From: Flavobacteriales bacterium UBA3431
Lineage (GTDB): Bacteria; Bacteroidota; Bacteroidia; Flavobacteriales; Schleiferiaceae
Direction of reading: 5' to 3'
Assembly (NCBI GenBank): GCA_002381225.1
Contig: DFSS01000018.1
Coordinates: 1 to 49,607 of the forward strand
Length of the DNA: 49,607 nt
This document shows positions 1 through 8,364 of this stretch, piece after piece. Numbering within the stretch: position 1 is the first letter of the stretch; each line of letters starts with the position of its first letter. Made by a program: the position numbers and the translations under genes. The notes below the pieces were generated by a model, which was given only the letters and a program-made list of their open reading frames with translations, was not told the DNA's origin and did no database searches.

Positions 1-1323
1 CGCTTTCAGATGGAGTATGTGGAGCGGCTAGTTTGGAACTATGTGTACCTGAATCCCGGCTTGACCATCACCCTCAACGGAGAGAAGTTCTATTCCGAAA
101 ATGGCTTGAAAGACCTTCTCGCGAACAATCTGTCCGGCGAGGTCATGCACGAGATCATTCACCTTCGCGGGGAAGATATCGAGGTGGCGTTGACCCATGC
201 GGAACGTTCCCAGAGTGAGCAATACTACAGTTTTGTCAATGGGCAGCACACGACCCAAGGCGGCACCCACCAAAGCGCGTTCCGTGAGGCCTTAGTCGCT
301 ACCGTGCGTCAGCACTTTGGGAAGCAGTACGAAGCGGCGGATATCCGGCAAAGTGTGATCGGGGCGATTTCGATCAAGGTTATCGAACCGGTCTTTGAGT
401 CCCAAACCAAGACCAAATTGGGAAGCAACGACATGGGTCCAGAAGGTCCCACGGTGCGCACGTTCATCGCCAACTTCCTGCAGACGGAACTGGACAATTT
501 CCTTCACCGCAACCCGGCTGTCGCCGAAGCGATCCAGCGCAAAATTCTCCGCGCCGAGCGCGAGCGAAAAGAGCTTTCTGGAATCCAAAAGCTGGCCCGC
601 GAACGGGCTAAAAAAGCCAATTTGCACAACCGCAAATTGCGCGATTGCAAGGTGCATTACAACGACATCAAGCACGAACGGCGCTTGGAAACCACGCTCT
701 TCATTACGGAGGGCGATTCGGCATCCGGTTCCATTACAGCTTCCCGCGACGTGCAGACTCAGGCGGTTTTCAGCCTAAAGGGCAAGCCCCTGAACTGTTA
801 CGGCCTGACCAAAAAAGTAGTCTACGAAAACGAAGAGTTCAACCTCTTGCAGGCGGCCCTGAGCATTGAAGACGGCCTAGAAGAGCTGCGCTACAACAAT
901 GTGGTGGTAGCCACCGATGCTGACGTCGATGGCATGCACATTCGCTTGCTCTTGATCACCTTCTTTTTGCAGTTTTTCCCCGAGCTCGTCCGCGAAGGCC
1001 ATTTGTACATTCTTCAAACACCGCTCTTCCGCGTACGGAACAAACAGAAGACGATTTATTGCTACGACGAATCTGAGAAGCAGGCGGCCATGGCCGAATT
1101 GGGGGTTCGCCCCGAGATTACGCGCTTTAAGGGCTTGGGCGAGATCTCTCCGGGGGAATTCAAGATGTTCATCGGCGAGAACATTCGCTTGGAGCCCGTC
1201 ATGCTCGGAAAAGAACAAATTGACGCCTTGCTGGAGTACTACATGGGCAAGAATACCCCAGAGCGCCAGGAATTCATTATTGACCACCTGAAGGTGGAAA
1301 AAGACCTCGTAGACCATGGATGA
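1..1323 (+). CDS. parE: DNA topoisomerase IV subunit B (ParE), 5' truncated by the window
   Basis: ATPase/TOPRIM subunit of topoisomerase IV, which with ParC decatenates daughter chromosomes in the cytoplasm. The frame is open from base 1 (R-F-Q before the first ATG at 10), so the N-terminal GHKL ATPase part, roughly 200 residues by family length, lies outside the window. What remains is the transducer domain and the TOPRIM domain: EGDSASG at 709-729 holds the catalytic Glu, and DADVDG at 916-933 holds the metal-binding Asp residues. The C-terminal part has the PLFRVR and RFKGLGEI blocks normal for GyrB/ParE. Its stop overlaps the parC start by 8 nt, so the two are translationally coupled. 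The short C-terminus without a GyrB-type insert, and the pairing with a ParC-like partner, favour ParE over GyrB. Confidence 0.95.
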   Translation, partial: RFQMEYVERLVWNYVYLNPGLTITLNGEKFYSENGLKDLLANNLSGEVMHEIIHLRGEDIEVALTHAERSQSEQYYSFVNGQHTTQGGTHQSAFREALVATVRQHFGKQYEAADIRQSVIGAISIKVIEPVFESQTKTKLGSNDMGPEGPTVRTFIANFLQTELDNFLHRNPAVAEAIQRKILRAERERKELSGIQKLARERAKKANLHNRKLRDCKVHYNDIKHERRLETTLFITEGDSASGSITASRDVQTQAVFSLKGKPLNCYGLTKKVVYENEEFNLLQAALSIEDGLEELRYNNVVVATDADVDGMHIRLLLITFFLQFFPELVREGHLYILQTPLFRVRNKQKTIYCYDESEKQAAMAELGVRPEITRFKGLGEISPGEFKMFIGENIRLEPVMLGKEQIDALLEYYMGKNTPERQEFIIDHLKVEKDLVDHG

Positions 1324-4201
1324 TCGGATGCCGGAAGATCCCGAAATGGGATTGGTCGTGGGTTCGGAAACGGGGGAGGAGATGCGCCCGGTGGAATCCC
1401 GCGTTCGGGGAATGTACCGCGAGTACTTCTTGGATTACGCCTCCTATGTCATTTTAGAGCGCGCCGTGCCCGCCCTGATGGATGGGCTGAAGCCCGTCCA
1501 GCGCCGCCTAATGCATGCACTGAAGGAAATGGACGATGGCCGCTTTCACAAAGTGGCCAATGTGATCGGGCAGACGATGAAGTACCACCCTCACGGGGAT
1601 GCCTCCATCGGCGATGCCCTGGTACAGCTCGGGCAGAAAAATCTACTGATCGATACCCAAGGAAACTGGGGAAACATTTACACGGGGGACAGCGCCGCGG
1701 CAGCGCGATACATCGAAGCGCGGTTGAGCAAATTTGCGCTGGAGGTCGGCTTTAACCCGAAAATCACCGAGTGGCAGGCGAGTTATGATGGCCGCGGTCG
1801 CGAACCCGTGGCATTGCCAGTCAAATTCCCGCTCTTACTGGCTCAAGGGGTCGAAGGCATTGCGGTGGGCTTGAGCACCAAAGTCCTTCCGCACAACTTC
1901 GTGGAACTCATTGACGCTTCGGTGGCCCACCTGCGCGGGAAGAAAGTGGAGATTCTCCCGGATTTCCCCACCGGGGGCATCGCAGATTTTTCCCAATACA
2001 ACGACGGAGAGCGCGGAGGCCGAATTCGCGTCCGAGCCAAAATCACGGTGGACGACAAAAAGACCCTGGTGATCACGGAACTACCCTTCGGAACGACCAC
2101 CACGAGCTTGATTGATTCCATCATCAAGGCCAACGACAAGGGTAAAATCAAAATCAAAAAGATCGAAGACAACACGGCGGAGCACGTCGAAATTGTCCTT
2201 CACCTGGTCCCAGGCGTTTCCCCAGATCAAACCGTAGACGCTTTGTATGCCTTTACGTCCTGCGAGACGGCCATCAGCCCATTGTGCTGCGTCATTGAGG
2301 ACGATAAGCCGCTGTTCACCGGCGTTTCGGAACTGCTCAAGCGTTCCACGGAACACACGGTGGACCTACTCCGGGCGGACCTAAACATTCAACTCAACGA
2401 GCTTCAAGAGCAATGGCATTTTGCTAGCTTGGAAAAGATCTTCATCGAACAGCGGATTTACCGCGATATCGAAGAAGCGGAAACCTGGGAGCAAGTGTTG
2501 GAGAACATTTGGGAGGGCTTAAAGCCCCACATTGGTCATTTGCTTCGAGAAATCACAGAAGAAGACATCGCACGACTGACGGAGATCAAGATCAAACGGA
2601 TTTCCAAGTTTGACTCCAACAAGGCGGACGACCATTTGGCCTCGTTGGAAGGGAAGATTGCTGAGGTGAAAAACCACCTCGAGAACCTGGTTGAATACAC
2701 CATCGAGTACTTCAAGAACTTGAAGAAGAAATATGCTGCTGGACGTGAGCGCAAAACGGAGATTCGAAGCTTCGATACGGTCGTGGCAGCCAAAGTGGCC
2801 ATGGCCAATGCCAAGTTGTACGTGAACCGCGAAGAGGGTTTTATGGGTACCGGCTTGAAGCGCGACGAGTTTGTGTGCGATTGTTCTGACCTGGATGACA
2901 TTCTAGTCATCCGAAAGGATGGCACCTTGGTAGTGACGAAGGTGGATTCGAAGAAATTCGTCGGCAAGGACATTTTGTACCTCGGGGTCTACCAAAAAGG
3001 CGATGACCGGACCGTCTACAATCTGATCTACCGCGATGGATCCAAGGGTGCCAGCTTTGCCAAGCGCTTTGCCATGACAGGGGTGACCCGAGATAAGGAG
3101 TATGATTTAACACAGGGCTCTAAGGGTTCTCAAGTGCTCTATTTGTCCGTCAATCCCAATGGTGAAGCGGAAACGGTCACCGTACACTTGCGTACTATTC
3201 CCAATTTAAAGAAGCTCAAATGGGATTTGGATTTTGCCGAATTGTCGGTGCGTTCACGGAGCGCCCGCGGGAATACGGTGACCAAAAATTCGATCAAAAG
3301 AGTGGAGCTCAAATCCGAAGGAGTCAGCACCCTCGCTGCGCGCAAACTTTGGTTTGATGACGCCGTACTAAAAATCAACGATCAGGAGCGGGGTCGCCTT
3401 TTAGGCGCTTTCCGTGGAGAGGATCGCTTGCTCCAAGTAGAGAAAAGTGGACGCTACCGGATTTTTATCCCCGAGCTGACGACGCATTTTGATGAAGCCC
3501 CCTATTTCCTAGCCAAATGGGAATCAGAGGCCCCCTATGCCTTGGTCTACTATGATGGGGAACGGGAGAAGCACATGGTCAAACGCTGCATTTTGGAGCC
3601 CAAAAATGATCAGTGGGATTATTTGATTTCAGACCACGCACAGTCCGAAGTCTTGGTCCTAAGCGCGGCAGATCATGTTGAGGTCTCCGTTCATTTCCGG
3701 AAAGTAAAGGGAAAAGAAAAAGAGGCCGAAACAGTGCATCTCCAGGAGTTTATAGCCGTAAAAGGCTGGAAAGCAGCGGGAAATCAGCTGTCCGCGTGGC
3801 CCGTAAAAAATGTGCTCATCCATCGCGAAGCCTGGACCATGTCCGAAGAACCGACGGAATTGAGCCCAGAGCCGGCTGAAGGGCCAGGGGAAGAGTCGGA
3901 TAAACCGATGGGAGCTTCCTCCCAGCCGCGTGTAGAAGCCGCTACGTCCCCCGCAGAGGAGCACTTCGAAAAAGCTCCTGATCCGCATCCCACCGTCTTG
4001 GAGTCCTCCATAGAGGATGCAAGGCCCACCGCCGTTACAGCGGAAGAAATTCCTGTGCCGCCCCCTGCGCCGAGCATCACCTTGGAAGTGGTAGATTTGA
4101 CCACTGAGCCCCGCAGCCCCGAGCCCCCTGTTAGCCCGACGCCTGAAGTCGAGGACGACGTGGATCAAGAGGAGGACGGTCAGTTCACGTTAAAATTCTA
4201 A
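1316..4201 (+). CDS. parC: DNA topoisomerase IV subunit A (ParC) with acidic Pro/Glu-rich tail
   Basis: DNA breakage-reunion subunit of topoisomerase IV, 961 aa. The winged-helix domain carries the catalytic tyrosine, Y132, in AAAARYIEARL, with HPHGDAS at about 91-97 upstream. A coiled-coil/tower region follows (about 330-490), then a beta-pinwheel with several blades (about 530-810). I do not see a GyrA-box (QRRGGRG-like), which fits ParC rather than GyrA. The last ~120 residues (after about 840) are a low-complexity Pro/Glu/Ser/Ala tail ending in an acidic stretch and QFTLKF; it looks disordered and is longer than the catalytic and pinwheel parts require. The ATG at 1316 overlaps parE and ends 2 nt before the next gene, so all three genes probably share one transcript. 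Confidence 0.95.
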   Translation: MDDRMPEDPEMGLVVGSETGEEMRPVESRVRGMYREYFLDYASYVILERAVPALMDGLKPVQRRLMHALKEMDDGRFHKVANVIGQTMKYHPHGDASIGDALVQLGQKNLLIDTQGNWGNIYTGDSAAAARYIEARLSKFALEVGFNPKITEWQASYDGRGREPVALPVKFPLLLAQGVEGIAVGLSTKVLPHNFVELIDASVAHLRGKKVEILPDFPTGGIADFSQYNDGERGGRIRVRAKITVDDKKTLVITELPFGTTTTSLIDSIIKANDKGKIKIKKIEDNTAEHVEIVLHLVPGVSPDQTVDALYAFTSCETAISPLCCVIEDDKPLFTGVSELLKRSTEHTVDLLRADLNIQLNELQEQWHFASLEKIFIEQRIYRDIEEAETWEQVLENIWEGLKPHIGHLLREITEEDIARLTEIKIKRISKFDSNKADDHLASLEGKIAEVKNHLENLVEYTIEYFKNLKKKYAAGRERKTEIRSFDTVVAAKVAMANAKLYVNREEGFMGTGLKRDEFVCDCSDLDDILVIRKDGTLVVTKVDSKKFVGKDILYLGVYQKGDDRTVYNLIYRDGSKGASFAKRFAMTGVTRDKEYDLTQGSKGSQVLYLSVNPNGEAETVTVHLRTIPNLKKLKWDLDFAELSVRSRSARGNTVTKNSIKRVELKSEGVSTLAARKLWFDDAVLKINDQERGRLLGAFRGEDRLLQVEKSGRYRIFIPELTTHFDEAPYFLAKWESEAPYALVYYDGEREKHMVKRCILEPKNDQWDYLISDHAQSEVLVLSAADHVEVSVHFRKVKGKEKEAETVHLQEFIAVKGWKAAGNQLSAWPVKNVLIHREAWTMSEEPTELSPEPAEGPGEESDKPMGASSQPRVEAATSPAEEHFEKAPDPHPTVLESSIEDARPTAVTAEEIPVPPPAPSITLEVVDLTTEPRSPEPPVSPTPEVEDDVDQEEDGQFTLKF

Positions 4202-4203
4202 GG

Positions 4204-5874
4204 ATGAAAAAGAACCTTTTGGTAGCCGCGGTGCTGTGTGGATTCACAGCGCTCGCCCAGCCTAGCAATGACAGCTTGAATATGCGCGCCTTGCTGCATT
4301 ACCCTGTTTCACAGTGGGGCATCTCAGGGGCAGATCCGGATTGCGCGGATATTTGGGGTTATGCAGACAGTGCATCCGGGACCGAATACGCCATCATTGG
4401 CAACCGCAAAGGGACCTTAGTGGTTGACGTAACCACCCCTTCTAGCCCCAGTAATGCTCTTTGGGTGCCCGGGACCAACAGCCTGTGGCGCGATATCAAA
4501 ACGTGGGACCACTATGCATACGTGGTGCACGATGTGCCTTCCGGCGCCAATCCCCCTTACAACGGTTTGCTTATTATCGACATGGACAGTTTGGCCCAGA
4601 ACCGCTGGAAATTCCTCAAGCTTCCGGTTCCCCGCGCCAATGGCCAAGTGGATACCCTAGCCCGTGCGCACAACCTTTTTGTGGACGAGAACGGTATTCT
4701 CTACGCGTTTGGAAGCAATGTCGGAGCGGGAGGTGCCATCCTGATTGATGTGGCCACAGATCCTTGGAATCCCGTCACCGTAGGTCTGTACGATGGGCAC
4801 TACTTCCACGATGGGGTGGCCCGCCACGACACGTTATACGGGGCCGCCTTGTATTCTGGCGTAGTGGTCGTCAATGTCACACTCAAATCCAACCCCCAGG
4901 CGGTCACCAGTTGGGCGACTCCCAGCAATTTTGCCCACAATTGTTGGCTCAGCGATGATGGAAACACGATTTACACGACCGACGAGGTGGCCAATGGCTA
5001 CATCACAGGCTACGATATTTCGGACTTGAGCAATGTCGACGAACTCTGGCGCCACCAAGTGCAGCCTAATACGTCACTCATTCCACACAATGCCCACGTG
5101 GCAGGCAACCAGGTGGTGACTTCGTATTACACCTTTGGTGTCCATGCTCTGGATACGGAATTCCCCGAACTGCCTGTATTGGTAGGTTACTATGATACGT
5201 CGCCCTTTACGGGTGGGGGCTATTTTGGCAATTGGGGCGCCTATCCCTATTTGCCCAGTGGCCGGATTCTGGCCTCCGACATGGAGGAAGGCCTCTTCAT
5301 CTTGGAACCTGAATACCCCGAAGTCAGCCGTTTGAAAGTGCAATTGGGGCACATTAACTACGCCGTTGGCACCAACGTAACCTATGGAAACATCACCTCC
5401 AAGGATTTTGTCTATTGGAAAAACAGTGGCGACACCTTGTATGCAGATGCAGATGGGGTCGTGGTATACAGCGCTGCACAAGCCACCAACGATACCTTGA
5501 TTTACCCCTTTGAGTACCAAATGGGCATGCCCGGCGTAGGCTTGGGCGATGACAGCTTATTTATCAGTCTGGCGTCTGGCTTGTATCCGCACGATACCTT
5601 AATTGGCTCTTGGTCTTGGTCGGTGGACGAGAACGATCCCGCCCCCTTCACTGTGAATACCGCTGAGGATCATTGGACGCTCGTTTGTGGCGAAGTTCTA
5701 TTCCCAAACCTAGTACTCAGTGTATTTAGCCTCGATGGTAAAGAAGTTTGGAGCGATGCCTGGACGCGAAACCGGAGCTTCACCATTCCCTTCCCAGAGA
5801 GCAAGGGCTTGTATGTTTTGAGTTTCCGAAGCCTAGACGGGCATGAGGGTGCGATTCGCATCCTTCGACCATAA
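4204..5874 (+). CDS. Choice-of-anchor B family secreted protein with T9SS C-terminal sorting domain
   Basis: 556 aa secreted protein. A clear Sec signal peptide (MKKNLLVAAVLCGFTALA, cleavage before QP) is followed by an LVIVD-type beta-propeller region with repeated units of the form 'GLLIIDMD', 'GAILIDVATDP', 'GVVVVNVTLKSNP' and 'GLFILEPE', the pattern of the choice-of-anchor B family. The last ~60 residues (VFSLDGKEVW ... KGLYVLSFRS ... IRIL) match a type A T9SS C-terminal domain, which directs export across the outer membrane. The substrate is unknown. The start lies 2 nt after the parC stop, with AAGG across the stop codon as the only ribosome-binding signal. Co-transcription with topoisomerase genes is probably incidental. 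A strong terminator follows at 5892-5920. Confidence 0.85.
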   Translation: MKKNLLVAAVLCGFTALAQPSNDSLNMRALLHYPVSQWGISGADPDCADIWGYADSASGTEYAIIGNRKGTLVVDVTTPSSPSNALWVPGTNSLWRDIKTWDHYAYVVHDVPSGANPPYNGLLIIDMDSLAQNRWKFLKLPVPRANGQVDTLARAHNLFVDENGILYAFGSNVGAGGAILIDVATDPWNPVTVGLYDGHYFHDGVARHDTLYGAALYSGVVVVNVTLKSNPQAVTSWATPSNFAHNCWLSDDGNTIYTTDEVANGYITGYDISDLSNVDELWRHQVQPNTSLIPHNAHVAGNQVVTSYYTFGVHALDTEFPELPVLVGYYDTSPFTGGGYFGNWGAYPYLPSGRILASDMEEGLFILEPEYPEVSRLKVQLGHINYAVGTNVTYGNITSKDFVYWKNSGDTLYADADGVVVYSAAQATNDTLIYPFEYQMGMPGVGLGDDSLFISLASGLYPHDTLIGSWSWSVDENDPAPFTVNTAEDHWTLVCGEVLFPNLVLSVFSLDGKEVWSDAWTRNRSFTIPFPESKGLYVLSFRSLDGHEGAIRILRP

Positions 5875-5891
5875 AAGGCAGCAGTTTGCAT

Positions 5892-5920
5892 AAAAAAGCC
5901 CGGCATCGCCGGGCTTTTTT
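5892..5920 (+). terminator. Bidirectional intrinsic terminator
   Basis: A perfect 7-bp stem GCCCGGC (5898-5904) / GCCGGGC (5908-5914) with a 3-nt loop ATC is flanked by six A on the left and six T on the right. It can therefore terminate both the + strand topoisomerase operon and the convergent - strand lipoprotein gene that ends at 5938. Confidence 0.93.
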
Positions 5921-5937
5921 GTTTGGGGATGTAGGAC

Positions 5938-6561
5938 CTAGCGAACGTAGTACAGTACTTGGCCCGTTTGTTCAAAGCCTTCTTGGATATTCAACGTGAT
6001 TTTTAAGTGGTCCCGTAGCCATTCCGGATAGTTGGGAACCTCTAGAGGACGTATGAAGGAAATGTAGGATTTGTCAATGACCTGAGCGAGTGCTGGCATC
6101 CAGCTGGCGAAATCCAAGATCAATCCATACGTAACAAAGGGTATATCTATGTTCCGCCGGTTCCAACTCTGTGTTGCGATGTCTACGCTCCCCATGGCCA
6201 TCGTTCCCAGGGGCAGTCCAAATATTTGGTTTTCAAACGAAATGGATTGGACGAAGATGCCTTTTGTGCTGTCTGTAAAGTCGATGTAGCGAACGAGTAA
6301 GAGTTCTTGATTCCCCTTAAAGTAATGCGTCTCTTTCGCTCTAAAACGCGAAGACATGTCTTTGCCCGTCTTCGCGTTGAATACTTCGTACCGAATTTCT
6401 GAGACCTTGTCCGATTGCTCCGGGAGGTAATACCGCTTTCTGAATTTGGGCTTGACCTCACGCCATTCCTTGGAAAAATAGACGGAACACGACGCCAACA
6501 TTGTGGCCAAGAGTGTGAGCATGAACAGCCGCGAAGCATTGCGCAAAAACAGTACTTTCAT
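5938..6561 (-). CDS. Uncharacterised lipoprotein
   Basis: 207 aa protein not recognised as any family. I chose the start at 6561 because it gives a proper lipoprotein signal: positive n-region (MKVLFLRNASRLF), hydrophobic core and lipobox LASC with Cys25; a longer reading frame up to 6654 has no better signal. After the Cys the chain is basic and polar (SKEWREVKPKFRKRYYLP), then mixed beta-like sequence with one hydrophobic patch (FGLPLGTMAMGS) and a GLILDFASWMPAL segment. It is probably anchored in the periplasmic face of the outer or inner membrane. It is divergent from, and almost touching, the next gene (start 6566), so their promoters must lie inside each other's coding sequence unless a start is misplaced. 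Confidence 0.7.
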   Translation of the reverse strand: MKVLFLRNASRLFMLTLLATMLASCSVYFSKEWREVKPKFRKRYYLPEQSDKVSEIRYEVFNAKTGKDMSSRFRAKETHYFKGNQELLLVRYIDFTDSTKGIFVQSISFENQIFGLPLGTMAMGSVDIATQSWNRRNIDIPFVTYGLILDFASWMPALAQVIDKSYISFIRPLEVPNYPEWLRDHLKITLNIQEGFEQTGQVLYYVR

Positions 6562-6565
6562 GGCG

Positions 6566-7555
6566 ATGAAAATAACGGGAATTATTGGAATACTTGCCCT
6601 GGTCGTTTCTGTTGCCAGCCCTGCGTTAAAGGCCCAGCAGCCGAGTTCGACCATTCCCTTTCAATACAACAACGGAACGTTTGATACGGTGCATGTCTTC
6701 TTTGGGAATGACCCCAAGCTCAGCCCGCCCATCCAGCTATTCTACAGCCATATGAAATTAGGCTTACCCCTGAAAACATGGGGACCCGGAACGGGCGGGT
6801 TTAATGCCACCTACTTGAAGTTGAAACCAGATTTGACATTTCACTTTGTGGACCTGGACCTAGGTCAGTCGTTGACCAAAGACTACGTGCGCAATCAGTG
6901 GGGATTCACCTATGAATACCATCTCCCTTGGACCATCCAAAGCAGAAAGCGCTCTGGTCCCCTTGAAGTGGTTGCCACCGTTGGAGGGCCGAAAGGCGCC
7001 ATTTTTTCCGGGGAGGCGGTTCGCATGCCCTTCACCTCCCAAGTGGTGATTGCGAGGTATGCAGGGCTAAAGCGCGAAACCGTTCTTATGCAGAATAGCC
7101 AAGTGTACCATGCGGCAATAATCGGGATGTCTTGGAGTCAATATTCCACGGCGTCTACGTTTCAGGTCAGTGCTGCAAAAACAGTCCGAAGTGCAGAGAT
7201 TATTCGGCATAAAATAGCCCTCAAGATGCCGCTCTATAGATATGGTTCGGGCATGCCTGATGCAGGATCTATCACGTCCTTTCTCGGGGCGACGTTTGAG
7301 TCGAGTTACCATTCAACCGCGGCCATTGTCAATCCTTTTTCATCGGCGTTGAGGCGGATAGAACAGCAGGGTTTTATGTGCATTGGGATGACCATGCATC
7401 CCTTTCTGATCAACAACCGGCCAGTGTTTACCATTGATTTTGGCGGAGGTGGCAAAATCTGGAGCATCGGACTCCATCGATTTGGGCGAGAAACGGTGCG
7501 CTTAGGGGAAGCCTATTACCGGAAGAAGGTCCAAGTTTTGGACAGCCCCTTTTAA
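6566..7555 (+). CDS. Uncharacterised secreted protein
   Basis: 329 aa, no family recognised. The ATG at 6566 gives a standard Sec signal peptide (MKITGIIGILALVVSVASPALKA, cleavage probably before QQPS). An ATG two codons upstream (6560) is possible. Extending to 6503 adds a polar leader that would spoil the signal and overlap the opposite gene. The mature part is rich in aromatic and beta-forming residues (FDTVHVFFGNDP, FHFVDLDLG), with no cysteine cluster or recognisable catalytic motif and no obvious T9SS domain at the C-terminus. It may work with the divergent lipoprotein at 5938-6561, but only position suggests this. No terminator is visible in the 40 nt before the convergent LOG gene. 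Confidence 0.7.
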   Translation: MKITGIIGILALVVSVASPALKAQQPSSTIPFQYNNGTFDTVHVFFGNDPKLSPPIQLFYSHMKLGLPLKTWGPGTGGFNATYLKLKPDLTFHFVDLDLGQSLTKDYVRNQWGFTYEYHLPWTIQSRKRSGPLEVVATVGGPKGAIFSGEAVRMPFTSQVVIARYAGLKRETVLMQNSQVYHAAIIGMSWSQYSTASTFQVSAAKTVRSAEIIRHKIALKMPLYRYGSGMPDAGSITSFLGATFESSYHSTAAIVNPFSSALRRIEQQGFMCIGMTMHPFLINNRPVFTIDFGGGGKIWSIGLHRFGRETVRLGEAYYRKKVQVLDSPF

Positions 7556-7595
7556 TGATTCCAGCGCCTAATGAAATGCGCCAGCCAGCAAGCGT

Positions 7596-8306
7596 TTAGA
7601 AATTCGGCTTGAACAAATAGCGGCTGTAGAAGTCATCAATGGCTTGAATGGCCTCTTCCGGACTGTCCACAAGTTTCATGAGGTTCATGTCGCCATCGCT
7701 AATCAGATGGTTGCCGCCCAGCGTGCTTTCCATCCAATCTATGAGGCCTTTCCAATAGTCTTTGCCGACTAATACAACCGGGAACTTGCCAATCTTCTTG
7801 GTTTGAATTAAGGTGATGGCCTCAAACATTTCATCCAAGGTTCCAAACCCGCCAGGCATCACGACAAAGCCCTGGGAGTACTTGACAAACATGACTTTTC
7901 GAACAAAGAAGTAGTCAAAATCCACACTCTTGTCCAAGTCGATGAAGTCGTTGGGCTTCTGTTCATGGGGCAACTCAATATTGAGGCCTACAGAGGGAGC
8001 GCCCACTTCCATGGCACCGCGGTTGGCGGCTTCCATAATGCCGGGTCCACCTCCACTGATGATGCCATAGCCTTTTTTGCCCAAACCTTCGGCAATGCGC
8101 TGCGCATCATGGTACCATGCATCATCTTCTTTCAGACGAGCGGATCCAAATATGCTCACACATGGTCCAATGCGGGAGAGGCGTTCGTAGCCCTCCACAA
8201 ATTCAGACATGATTTTAAAAATGGCCCAAGAATCATTGGTGCGCTGTTCGTTCCAAGACTTGCGTTTGAAGGCCCTGGAAATCGGTTCATTGGAGTTGGT
8301 GGCCAT
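7596..8306 (-). CDS. LOG family protein (TIGR00730), putative nucleoside 5'-monophosphate phosphoribohydrolase
   Basis: 236 aa Rossmann-fold protein of the LOG/lysine-decarboxylase-like family; characterised members cleave nucleotide 5'-monophosphates to a free base and ribose phosphate. It has the signatures GGGPGIMEAANRGA in the middle and PGGFGTLDEMFE later, the two motifs that build the active site. The start at 8306 (MATNSNEPISRAFKRK) is preferred over an ATG 30 codons upstream, because the longer form runs back into the hairpin and the end of uvrA. It lies 58 nt downstream of uvrA on the same strand and may be the last gene of that operon. The natural substrate here is unknown. Confidence 0.85.
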   Translation of the reverse strand: MATNSNEPISRAFKRKSWNEQRTNDSWAIFKIMSEFVEGYERLSRIGPCVSIFGSARLKEDDAWYHDAQRIAEGLGKKGYGIISGGGPGIMEAANRGAMEVGAPSVGLNIELPHEQKPNDFIDLDKSVDFDYFFVRKVMFVKYSQGFVVMPGGFGTLDEMFEAITLIQTKKIGKFPVVLVGKDYWKGLIDWMESTLGGNHLISDGDMNLMKLVDSPEEAIQAIDDFYSRYLFKPNF

Positions 8307-8333
8307 AGAATAAGGTTTAATCTTTAGAAGGTA

Positions 8334-8356
8334 CGCCAACTTCCCTAGAGTTGGTG
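8334..8356. other. Stem-loop in the uvrA-LOG gap
   Basis: CGCCAACT (8334-8341) can pair with AGTTGGTG (8349-8356), eight pairs with one G-T, loop of 7 nt. No T run follows on either strand, so it does not look like a simple terminator. It may stabilise or process the mRNA between uvrA and the LOG gene. Confidence 0.4.
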
Positions 8357-8364
8357 CCTTGGGG

